A DNA stretch of 64,000 nucleotides from Cuneatibacter caecimuris (lineage in GTDB: Bacteria > Bacillota > Clostridia > Lachnospirales > Lachnospiraceae), in assembly GCF_004216775.1 (NCBI RefSeq), contig NZ_SGXF01000004.1, positions 1 to 64,000 of the forward strand, given 5' to 3'. Both the position numbers and the translations under genes were made by a program. Below are positions 34,108-41,932 of this stretch, one piece after another. Positions within the stretch are counted from its first letter, which is position 1. Every line of letters begins with the position of its first letter. Under the pieces are notes generated by a model, which saw nothing but the letters and a program-made list of their open reading frames with translations, was not told the DNA's origin and did not search any database.

Positions 34108-35217
34108 TCAGTCCTCCGTTATCAGCTCCCGGGTCAGGTTTTCAGGATTCATGCACTGCAGGTATTCCGGTACAAATCTTCCGTCCTTACGGATCAGTTC
34201 ACCATCAAACCAGATCTCCCCTCCGCCAAGCTCCGGTGCGTGGGAGGTCACCAGATCCCAGTGAATCGCCGATTTATTGTCGCCGCCGTTACCGGGGGTG
34301 AAATGCAGGGACATCGCCATTTTCTCGTCAAACAGGGTATCTGTGATCGGTTTTGTGATCATGGGTTAAAGCCTATCGCAAATTCACCGATTCTCCTGGC
34401 CCCTTCGTCTGTATCTAAAATCCGGTTCATCAGCTCCGTATTATTCGAAACAGCATTCACCACCACGCCATCCTTCAGTGTCAGCTCCACGCCGGTAAAC
34501 ACAAACCCCTGAAAGCTGGAAGGAATATTGTAGCGGATCTTTCCATTTGCAGTTCCCTGCACTACGCTGGTGCCCATCTCTCCGCAGGGGCGGTTGAAAA
34601 TTCCGCAGTAGGATTTTTCATCCTTCATCCCTTTCACTGAGAACGTCAAGTCTGTGCCCGGGCCGGTGATCCTCACCTGATCCGCCACGGAACAGCGCCT
34701 GCACAGCGCCTCCGCAATTTCATTCATCTTTTTGTAGTCCAGGCAGTTGGCGTTAAAGTAATAATCTTCAAATGCCTCTGTGCTCATTCCTGAAAGCTGG
34801 GCCATGGATGGATTAGGGTAACGCAGCACGCACCATTTCGTATGGGGCAGCCTGTGTCCATAATGCAGCTTTCCGTGGTATTTGTTATACAACGCCATCT
34901 TTTCTGCAGGGACATCAGCATATTCATTGATATTGTCCTGTTTCCTGATTGCTATATAGGCGTCCATATCCTTCATCCGGACCGCTTCATATTCATACCA
35001 GGCCTCCATAGACGCCTCTGAAGCGCCCAAGATAAAGCTCCGGTTCACCTGCGCGTTCTGAAGCGATACATAGGGATAACCCCCCGCGCGATAGGCCGCT
35101 TTGACAAATTCCTGCACAAAATCTTCCGAACCGTCCCAGGCTTCGATCAATACCTTTTCACCCGGCTTTAATGAAACAGAATACTCTATCACCTGTTTCG
35201 CCAGTTTCGCCGCTCTG
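34108..35217 (-). pseudogene. M29 family aminopeptidase, frameshifted and 5'-truncated
   Basis: Two frames together make one M29 aminopeptidase of about 370 residues. The first part (LKPGEKVLIEAWDGSEDFVQ, ending GEFAIGFNP) stops at TGA 34359-34361. The second (ITKPITDTLFDEKMAMSLHF, with SAIHWDLV and GGGEIWFDGELIRKDG) begins within the overlapping ATGA. The junction AACCCATGATC would be in frame with one more base (for example CCCC). Metal ligands such as Glu, His and Asp are split between halves. The frame continues to a GTG at 35240 only by running into the LacI coding region, so the native start is lost. Confidence 0.8.
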
Positions 35218-36156
35218 AAAGCAAATGTGTCTACCGCCACAGCCTCAAGAGCTATTAATCAGCCCGGCAGCGTTAAACCAGAGACCAGGAACCGGGTGCT
35301 GCAGACGATGAAGGAGCTGAATTACCAGGTAAAGCAAAACAGCAGCAAGCTGCTTCTGGCTACCTTCCCTGATTTTACAAACCCATTTAACGGATCTTGC
35401 ATAAAGGGAATGCAGGGAGCCGCCAGGAAACGTGGTTATCAGCTGTTGCTGCAGCAAATTGAGGAGCCGAAAAATCCCCGCTCCTATGATTTTCTTATGA
35501 ACAGCTCCATGTTTCGGGGGATCATCTTTACCCATACCCTCCCTGACCAGGAAACTATGGACGCTATTAAAATGCGGTATTCCGTTGTGATGTGTTCTCA
35601 ATATAATGTTTCTGACGACACCCCCTGCGTGATCATCGACGACTATGCCGCCGCAAAAAGCGCTATTTCCTATCTCCTTTCTATTGGAAGGACACAGATC
35701 GCTATGATTAACGCCAAACTTCACCACAGCTATGCCCAGCTGCGGGAGAGAGCTTATATGGACGCTCTGGAAGAGGCCGGCGTTTCGGCCCGGCCCGGCT
35801 GGATTGCCCATATCGCCAGCATTGATTATGAAATGGCTTATTCCGCCGCCATCAACATGCTGTCCGCCAGCGACCGTCCGGACGCTGTATTCTGTGTTTC
35901 TGACGTATATGCCAGCGCCGCCATCAAGGCTGCCGGTCGGCTGGGGCTGTCTGTGCCGGGAGATATCGCCGTAATGGGCTTTGATAATGTCAGCCTCTGC
36001 AATATGACAGTTCCGGCGATCTCCACTGTGAACCAGCCCATGCATCAGTTGGGCTGGCAGAGCTGCAACCTGCTCATCGATCAGCTGGAAGGGATTCCGG
36101 CTGTCAGCCGTAAAATTGTTCTGAATACGGATATTGTTGTCAGGAGTTCTACGTAA
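35204..36156 (+). pseudogene. LacI-family regulator lacking its native start
   Basis: From about 35204 the plus strand encodes a LacI/GalR protein: helix-turn-helix AALKANVSTATASRAINQPG, hinge YQVKQNSSKLLLATFPDFTN, and a periplasmic-binding-like domain ending in PAISTVNQPMHQLGWQSCNL. The first 8-10 residues of the DNA-binding domain, the start codon and the promoter are not recognisable, because the sequence upstream is M29 coding DNA of the other strand. The frame is open upstream but without a ribosome site. If expressed from any upstream codon it could still be a repressor; more likely it is inactive. Confidence 0.7.
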
Positions 36157-36197
36157 AAAACAGCGCCCTGGCCGAATATCTGTCAGGACGCTGTTTT
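36157..36197 (+). terminator. Terminator of the LacI-family gene
   Basis: AAAACAGCGCCCTG and CAGGACGCTGTTTT pair around a 13-base loop immediately after the stop codon, followed by ATGTGTTTTT. Confidence 0.8.
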
Positions 36198-36229
36198 ATG
36201 TGTTTTTCACAGAAAAAGCGAGAGAGTTG

Positions 36230-36361
36230 CTAATGGAATACGCCATACTGCTGGACCAGCTCACGCTCAGTCTGCCCCTGATAGAACAGGGCGTTTATGA
36301 TTGCCGTATCATCCTCGGGCAGAAACGCAAGGCAGGCCCGCTGCTTGTCCAGGAGAAATAT
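36230..36361 (-). pseudogene. Remnant of a sigma-70-like region 4 protein
   Basis: After the stop of the SipW-type gene the same minus-strand frame reads 43 residues: FLLDKQRACLAFLPEDDTAI, then INALFYQGQTERELVQQYGV and FH, then TAG at 36230-36232. The pattern (LPxxD...I..LFYxGxTERE...YGV) is that of the short sigma-like proteins carried by clostridial conjugative elements. The start and the last helix are missing. I take it as the cut end of a mobile element next to the native LacI gene. Confidence 0.5.
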
Positions 36362-37057
36362 TTATCCTTCTTGTTCGATTTCCTGTCCCTTTGCTGGAGT
36401 TTCACTGGCTTCAGGGATTTCCTCTGGATCCTGACCGGAAATTCCCCCATGTGATTCGGCGGGCAGCGACGTTGTTTCTTCCTCGGCTGGTTTACTCACT
36501 GGCGTTGGATCAGCGGTAGCCGCTGGCATGGTGGGAGCGACTGTAATTTGGTTTTCTGGGGGATCGGCACGTTTCTGGCCGATAGTACAGCCTTCAGTTA
36601 TATCTGCCTTACCGGAATACTCCCCCCACACGCCGGTAAAGGTATATACTCCATCCTTTTCGGGAATCAGGATAAAGGTCAGCCTATCGCCAGGGCACAG
36701 CGAATCCGTATAAAGAGGTGCAGCGCCGCCTTCCACCTCACAATATCCGCCACTTGGCGCGGTGCCGTCCGCAGTCAGTGTGACATTGTAGGCTTGTCCG
36801 GCATTCAGCATCTGGCCGGGGGCCGCCGGCTCGCCGCCCTCGTCAGTGAGCGCAGCGGATATAGTAAAGCTGGCCGCCTTGATTGTCTGCGGCGTGGTTT
36901 GAATGCTCACAGAAAACCAAGCCCAAGTCATTCCCGTAAGGCAGACCATACAGATGATAATCCCTGCAAAAGAGAGTAAAAGTAACTGTAAAATATTTTT
37001 ATCAGTTAGCTTAGCGTGTTTTGGATTATATATGGCAGATTTCAGCCATTGTTTCAA
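36362..37057 (-). CDS. Secreted/anchored protein with SipW-type (TasA-like) signal region
   Basis: A 231-residue protein. A hydrophobic segment (about 24-45) ends in MTWAWFSVSIQT, the WxWFS motif typical of SipW-dependent TasA/camelysin precursors. An Ig-like beta domain (about 60-165) and a Pro/Glu/Thr-rich tail (about 175-231) follow. The start is a TTG at 37057 with AAAGGAGG upstream. It lies 148 bases downstream of a larger SipW-type gene. No SipW signal peptidase gene is seen nearby. Function unknown; cell-surface or fibre component is an inference. Confidence 0.65.
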   Translation of the reverse strand: MKQWLKSAIYNPKHAKLTDKNILQLLLLSFAGIIICMVCLTGMTWAWFSVSIQTTPQTIKAASFTISAALTDEGGEPAAPGQMLNAGQAYNVTLTADGTAPSGGYCEVEGGAAPLYTDSLCPGDRLTFILIPEKDGVYTFTGVWGEYSGKADITEGCTIGQKRADPPENQITVAPTMPAATADPTPVSKPAEEETTSLPAESHGGISGQDPEEIPEASETPAKGQEIEQEG

Positions 37058-37205
37058 AACAACCGCCTCCTTTCGTTTTAGTTATTTTATCGGCAATCAA
37101 AAGGCATGAACAAAGGCTCATGCCCTTTGATTGCCGCCTCTCCGAAGAGAGAACGGCTTTGTGTACCGGTTCAAATTTTAATCGAACGGATTCGGGAATT
37201 CATTT

Positions 37206-38843
37206 TCATCCGGCAGTGCTGTCTTGAAATTGAGCATTGTCAACTTTTCTTCCCTCGCCCCAATTATTTCCGCTAATGTCATAGGTAATACCATCTGCAA
37301 GAGAAGTCGCTTTGATAACCTCTTTGCACAGATCACCAGAATTAACTGCGGTGTTATTCTTAATGGTAAACTGTGTATCAGCGCCCACACCGTTAAACCG
37401 GATAATACGGTCTTTGATGTCTTCAAAGCTATTGTTTTCAATCACAACCGCTTTATGGTCAGTCACCGACTGGGACTGAACTGCAATCGCATTGTGACCT
37501 ATTGTATTAAAGGTACAGCCAGTAACGGAGATACCGTTGATATGCGATGTATATATTCCCTGATAGCAGTTTTTAAAGGTGCAGTTTTTAACCGTAAGAT
37601 TTTTGACATTCCCGTTATTGGCCTCATTGTAATAACGCAGTGCCTGACCGTTGGCTGAAGCTGTACCCTTGGTTGTAAAAGAGCAACCGTCAAATGTTAC
37701 GCCGTCAATCACAGTATCCAGCTGAGAGGTTTCGATATCTACATTCCCGGTAAAGCTGATATTCACAAAGTTAATATTGCTCAGTTTTTGCGTTAAATAG
37801 TATCCGCCTTGCCTAGTATTAATCGGGTCTTGGGTGTCATACATATGTCCGGAAACAATCGACAAGCCTTCAACATTTACACCGTCTTCTGCGGCAATGG
37901 TCAGATTCTCAATTGTCCTGATATAGGTGCTGCGGCCGTGCCACTTATCGGGTTCAACATGCGCCTTGAACTCATCTATATCGGTAAAGGTCAGCGATGT
38001 TCCATCATGGCCATTTCCATTCGGGCAGATATATACGGTATCGTCTTTCGATTCAGCGGTAACCGTTCCGATTTCAAGCTTTCCGTAATTACCCGGAGCA
38101 AGGATCAGCTTAGTGTCTGACATACTGCCGTGCTGACCACTGAGATACTCCCCGATATTACCAGGGGACACTCTGTAAGTAGCTGCAAAATCAGCGTCCG
38201 TGTCATAATCTGAGCCAAAGCTGTCGCTTTCAGCTGTGTACTGAGTCGCAACAAGCTGAATGGCAAAATCGCTGCCGATGGAGAGACCCTGATATTCGTT
38301 GTCCGCTGTTTCCCGCATTTTAAAAGCGATGGTCGCAACATCCGCCGCATTATCGCCCGCAGGGATATGACCCTTTGCGGCATAGGGCTTTGCAAGAATT
38401 TGTGTCAAAGTGCCGATTTTATTTGTATCGTTAAGCTGAGTGCGGTCGCTAATCTGCTGACCGTCTTTTATGTAGTACACGTCGATCACGTCAGCCAGCT
38501 CCCCGACATCGCCGGTCGGTACAATCCGAATCTCATATTTGAGCGACAGACTGCCCAAGTTGCTGATTTTGACATGGCGCACCTCGGTATAGCCCGGCTC
38601 CCACAGGTCATAGTTGAAAATTGCCTCCTTGGATGCGTCCTTCCACTCTGACGTATTGAGCGCCTTTGTTCCGTCCGCCCATTCCATGGTGACGTCCAAA
38701 TTACCCGACTTGATGATGTTGCCTGCGCTGGTGACAGAATCGGTGAACCATGCAAAGGTGCTTCCCACCAGCATGGCCGCGCACACGACAACTGACAAAA
38801 CACTTGCCAGCAGTGCGCGCTTGGTATGTTTGCTTTGTGTCAT
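37206..38843 (-). CDS. SipW-type secreted protein with TasA-like domain and C-terminal beta-helix
   Basis: A 545-residue protein, start ATG 38843 with AAGGAGG upstream. The signal (about 8-32) leads into GSTFAWFTDSVTSAGNIIKS, the TasA/CalY hallmark, and GNLDVTMEWADG. A TasA-like beta domain covers about 35-215 (EVRHVKISNLGSLSLKYEIR). From about 300 to 530 short repeats such as VKNCTFKNCYQGIYTSHING and ITVTGCTF-like turns indicate a right-handed parallel beta-helix of the pectate-lyase type. TasA-like proteins form fibres; beta-helices bind or cleave polysaccharides. The combined role is unknown. Confidence 0.75.
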   Translation of the reverse strand: MTQSKHTKRALLASVLSVVVCAAMLVGSTFAWFTDSVTSAGNIIKSGNLDVTMEWADGTKALNTSEWKDASKEAIFNYDLWEPGYTEVRHVKISNLGSLSLKYEIRIVPTGDVGELADVIDVYYIKDGQQISDRTQLNDTNKIGTLTQILAKPYAAKGHIPAGDNAADVATIAFKMRETADNEYQGLSIGSDFAIQLVATQYTAESDSFGSDYDTDADFAATYRVSPGNIGEYLSGQHGSMSDTKLILAPGNYGKLEIGTVTAESKDDTVYICPNGNGHDGTSLTFTDIDEFKAHVEPDKWHGRSTYIRTIENLTIAAEDGVNVEGLSIVSGHMYDTQDPINTRQGGYYLTQKLSNINFVNISFTGNVDIETSQLDTVIDGVTFDGCSFTTKGTASANGQALRYYNEANNGNVKNLTVKNCTFKNCYQGIYTSHINGISVTGCTFNTIGHNAIAVQSQSVTDHKAVVIENNSFEDIKDRIIRFNGVGADTQFTIKNNTAVNSGDLCKEVIKATSLADGITYDISGNNWGEGRKVDNAQFQDSTAG

Positions 38844-38930
38844 TGTTCTAGCCTCCTTATATAATTTTGTCGGCTTTTTTCGGTGATAAGCGCGCTCCAA
38901 AGAAATGCCGCCAAAACTCAGAGGGCGCTG

Positions 38931-39039
38931 TTAAGTGTTAGTTCTTCCCCACTTCTTCATGGAGTTCGGCAAATTGCCTAAAGTTGGGTTGTTACGCACC
39001 CCCCCCGTGGTGGATTTTGCCAGTTGTGCAGTTTGCCAT
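38931..39039 (-). pseudogene. Possible small ORF frameshifted at a run of eight G
   Basis: On the minus strand AAGGAGG precedes ATG at 39039, which opens MANCTTGKIHH and reaches a run of eight G (38999-39006). As written the frame stops three codons later. With seven G it continues as VRNNPTLGNLPNSMKKWGRT and ends at TAA 38931-38933, giving 35 residues. The clean ribosome site and the sensible continuation suggest a real small gene with a tract-length change. I do not recognise the peptide. Confidence 0.4.
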
Positions 39040-39113
39040 ATATCTTCCTCCTTGCACATTGGGTCTGCCTTGCAGCTTTATGTCATCAGCTCATTGCCGT
39101 CGACACCGGATTT

Positions 39114-39296
39114 TCAGTCAAACAATTGATACGGATTGTTTTTGGTCTGTACCGCGTCTGCCTTTAGGGCGAAAGAGAGATATTGAGCCTGTCCGCTGTT
39201 CCCGCCTTCCTCGGGATAATGGAACGTGATCGTCAGCTCCCGGCGCTCGTTCAGCTTCACATGAATCTCACATTTTATTTTATTATAAAATACCAC
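39114..39296 (-). CDS. Small hypothetical protein
   Basis: A 60-residue frame whose C-terminal 50 residues (VKLNERRELTITFHYPEEGG, then LSFALKADAVQ and NNPYQLFD) look like a real compact protein. The ATG at 39296 has no ribosome site, so the native start may be lost or non-ATG. It lies upstream of the SipW-type genes in the same orientation and may belong to the same mobile island. Family not recognised. Confidence 0.4.
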   Translation of the reverse strand: MVFYNKIKCEIHVKLNERRELTITFHYPEEGGNSGQAQYLSFALKADAVQTKNNPYQLFD

Positions 39297-39595
39297 AGTC
39301 TTACTTGTTTCGCAACATATATTCTTAAAAATTTTGCTGGAAGCACAAAAAGCAAGCCGGGATCATCATTATTTCCTTCCGGTTAATTTTTTGCGCTTTT
39401 TTTGGGTACATAAAAGGCTTCCATTTTCATTGTACTATATCTTCTTTGGAGGTGAAAAATCAAGAAAATAGTTTAGAATACAATTCCGAATGATACACGG
39501 TAGGCTGCAATAAGATCACACAAAATATTTGAAAAAGAGCTGGGGGCTATCGGGAAATAGATGGCCCCTTCTCTCATAACAGTATTATGCCCTTT
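39297..39595. other. Gene-free gap at the island edge
   Basis: AT-rich, with no frame I can support. It contains a GGAGGTG ribosome-like site on the plus strand (near 39449) that is not followed by a start codon, and the terminator of the next gene at 39543-39568. The right boundary of the foreign island probably lies here. Confidence 0.5.
39543..39568 (-). terminator. Terminator of the rhamnose-polysaccharide operon
   Basis: GGGGCTATC (39543-39551) and GATGGCCCC (39560-39568) pair with one G-T; on the minus strand AGCTCTTTTTC follows. It lies 28 bases past the cysteine desulfidase-like frame. Confidence 0.75.
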
Positions 39596-40717
39596 TCAAT
39601 CCTTCACCATAATATCTAAAATCACCTTATTGGTATAATTCATGCCGTCCCGGCTCAGGGTGCCCACCTCTTCAATGGTATTTTCAATCCCTTTTTTAAT
39701 GATTCCTTCACCGTGGACAAACTCTTTTCCTTTCTGAGCCATATGGAAACCCAAAAGCCCAGCGTTAACCGCCATGGCAATTTTAGCCGCGCAGGATGGT
39801 TTGGCGCCGTCGCAGATTGTTCCTGACAGAATCGCCAGTCCGTTCACAATAGTATGTTCTATCACCGTATCATCCGCGCCATGAAGGTATGCTACCCCTG
39901 CCGCCGCACCGCAGCCCGCGCAGACAGCTCCGCAGTAAGCGGACAGGTATCCGATGGACTGTTTGATCCGCACCGCAGTGAGATTTGCCAGCACCAGCGC
40001 GCGGATCAGCTCCTCATGGCTGGATTCCAGCTCTTTTGCGTATTCCACCACCGGCATGGTAATTGTAAGCCCCTGATTCCCACTGCCTGAATTGATCACT
40101 GCAGGCATCTCACAGCCGCTCATCCGGGCGTCGGACCCTGCAGCCGCAGCCGCCATGGCACGCATCTGGACGCTGGGGTTCTCTTCTCCAAGCAGCAGTT
40201 TTTTCCCGATTTCCGCCCCCCAGCCTCCTGCCATTCCTTCTCTGGAAAGAGCGGTATTGCACATAATTTGATTCTCGATCGTCTCTGCAACGTCTTCCAG
40301 CCTGCAGGTTCTGGCGTAATCAATCACTTTCCGGACTTCCAGAGTTACAGGGTCCTCCTGGTCTCCTGAAGCCGGTTCCGCCAATTCTCGTTTCAGAATT
40401 TCCTCCTGATCCCTCTTCAGAAGCACCACATTGGTATGAGTGTCCACAATCCGTACTTCCGAAGTATGTCCTCCTGCCCTCATTTTTATTAAAATATCAA
40501 ATATTCTTCCTGAGTCCGACAGTTTCACGACTACAGGACAGGCATTCAAAAATGTATTTACCCTTTTCCGGGTATCCGGCGGCGCACAGGACAGGGCCTC
40601 CAGAGCAGAGTCCTCGCGGCCTACGGTAATTCCTGCCGCTATAGCGGTCTCTATCCCTTTCATTCCTCCTGTGGCCGGCACTACCACACTCTTCACATTT
40701 TTTACAATGCTGCCGCA
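39596..40717 (-). pseudogene. 5'-truncated L-cysteine desulfidase/serine dehydratase-alpha-like protein (UPF0597/CyuA family)
   Basis: Family similarity begins abruptly at CGSIVKNVKSVVVPATGGMK and continues to the C-terminus, about 370 residues. It includes GCEMPAVINSGSGNQGLTITMPV, AYCGAVCAGCGAAAGVAYLHG and ILSGTICDGAKPSCAAK, whose cysteines fit an iron-sulfur cluster. The first 60-65 residues of the family, including the substrate-binding GCTEP segment, are absent. In their place the frame runs into the 3' end of the enolase-family gene, where no ribosome site exists. The protein is probably inactive or not made. Confidence 0.75.
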
Positions 40718-41903
40718 TAAATATCGTTCCGTCCGGCAGACGGGCCTGGGTCCATTCCACCACGCCGCCCACCGGAGGATAGGCTTTCGCCGCGTTTTCA
40801 TGAAACTCGATCCCAAGCCCCGGCCGTTCATTGGCATAGATATATCCGTTCCTCACTTCCGGAATCCCTTCAAATACCTGGTACATGGCCGGGGAAAATT
40901 CCGTCCATTCCTGTACGCCAAAATTAGGGCTGCTGAGATTCAGGTGGAGATTGGCCGCATGTCCCACGGGGGATACGTCCCCCGGTCCGTGCCAGGCGGT
41001 CCTCACCTGAAATAAAGATGCAAATTCGGCTATTTTCCGCGCCGGAGTCAGACCGCCCGCCTGGCTGATGTGAATCCTGATAAAATCAATCAGCCTGTCG
41101 CAGATCAGATCTTTCCACTCCGCCGGATTGTTCAGCAGCTCTCCCAGTCCAATGGGTGTTACGCACTGCTGCCGGCACCTGCGCAGCCAGGCGCTCTGCT
41201 CCGGAGAAACCGGGTCTTCCAGAAAGTACAGATGAAGCCCTTCCACTTCTTTAGCCAGCGCAAGGGCGTCAGAAGGATACAGCCGCTCGTGGACGTCATG
41301 GATGATCTCCAGCCCGCTGTCTGTATTGGTTCTGATATAGTCCAGCATTTCCACGGTCTTTCTGATATATTTCTTAGGATCGTAGTAATCTCCCTGGGGG
41401 GCATTTTCCGGCTTCACCCCCGCCTCAGTGCCTCCGTAGAAACCTGCCTGGCAGCGTATATACCGGTATCCCTCCTCCATTTTCTTTCTGACCTTTTCTA
41501 ACAGGACTTCCTTTACAGGGGAATTTGTGTGCACATAAGCGGCTGCCGCTTCGCGGCATTTGCCGCCAAACAGCTGATAAACGGGCATGCCGGCTATCTT
41601 TCCTTTGATATCCCAAAGGGCCATATCCACCCCTGCCATGGCATTGTTCAGAACCGGCCCGTTCCTCCAGTAGGCGTTCACGTTGCACAGCTGCCATATT
41701 TCTTCGATCTGCTGGGGATCACGGCCTTCTAAAAGAGGGGACAAATACTCGTCAATTACTGTTTTCACCGCCAGGCAGCGCTGAGTAAAGGTTGCGCATC
41801 CCCAACCATATAACCCGGGTTCATCCGTTTCCACCTTTACCACCAGGAGATCAATTCCATCCGGGGCTGTAAGAAATGCTTTGACCTTTCTTATTTTGAA
41901 CAT
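40497..41903 (-). CDS. Enolase-superfamily sugar acid dehydratase (mandelate racemase/RspA-like), altered C-terminus
   Basis: The ATG at 41903 has AAGGAGG upstream. Residues 1 to about 395 form a full enolase-superfamily protein: capping domain (VKAFLTAPDGIDLLVVKVET), WDIKGKIAGMPVYQLFGGKCR (about 96), the metal-ligand strands IIHDVHERLYP and LEDPVSPEQ, and the catalytic end WHGPGDVSPVGHAANLH, closing with GGVVEWTQARLPDGTI. Normal proteins stop about there. Here the frame runs on for about 75 unrelated residues, out of frame through the truncated cysteine desulfidase-like gene, to 40497. Likely substrates are aldonic acids or uronates. Activity may survive the extension. Confidence 0.8.
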   Translation of the reverse strand: MFKIRKVKAFLTAPDGIDLLVVKVETDEPGLYGWGCATFTQRCLAVKTVIDEYLSPLLEGRDPQQIEEIWQLCNVNAYWRNGPVLNNAMAGVDMALWDIKGKIAGMPVYQLFGGKCREAAAAYVHTNSPVKEVLLEKVRKKMEEGYRYIRCQAGFYGGTEAGVKPENAPQGDYYDPKKYIRKTVEMLDYIRTNTDSGLEIIHDVHERLYPSDALALAKEVEGLHLYFLEDPVSPEQSAWLRRCRQQCVTPIGLGELLNNPAEWKDLICDRLIDFIRIHISQAGGLTPARKIAEFASLFQVRTAWHGPGDVSPVGHAANLHLNLSSPNFGVQEWTEFSPAMYQVFEGIPEVRNGYIYANERPGLGIEFHENAAKAYPPVGGVVEWTQARLPDGTIFMRQHCKKCEECGSAGHRRNERDRDRYSGRNYRRPRGLCSGGPVLCAAGYPEKGKYIFECLSCSRETVGLRKNI

Positions 41904-41932
41904 ATTTCCTCCTTGCCGAAAATTTTTTCCTT

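Noticed and set aside
35245-36045. A 266-codon minus-strand frame opposite the LacI-family gene
   Set aside because: The plus strand has unmistakable LacI sequence; the minus frame shows no domain and no ribosome site.
39440-39475. GGAGGTG ribosome-like site on the plus strand
   Set aside because: It is followed by a short AT-rich frame without a start codon and with an early stop; possibly the remnant of a lost gene, but nothing supports a feature.
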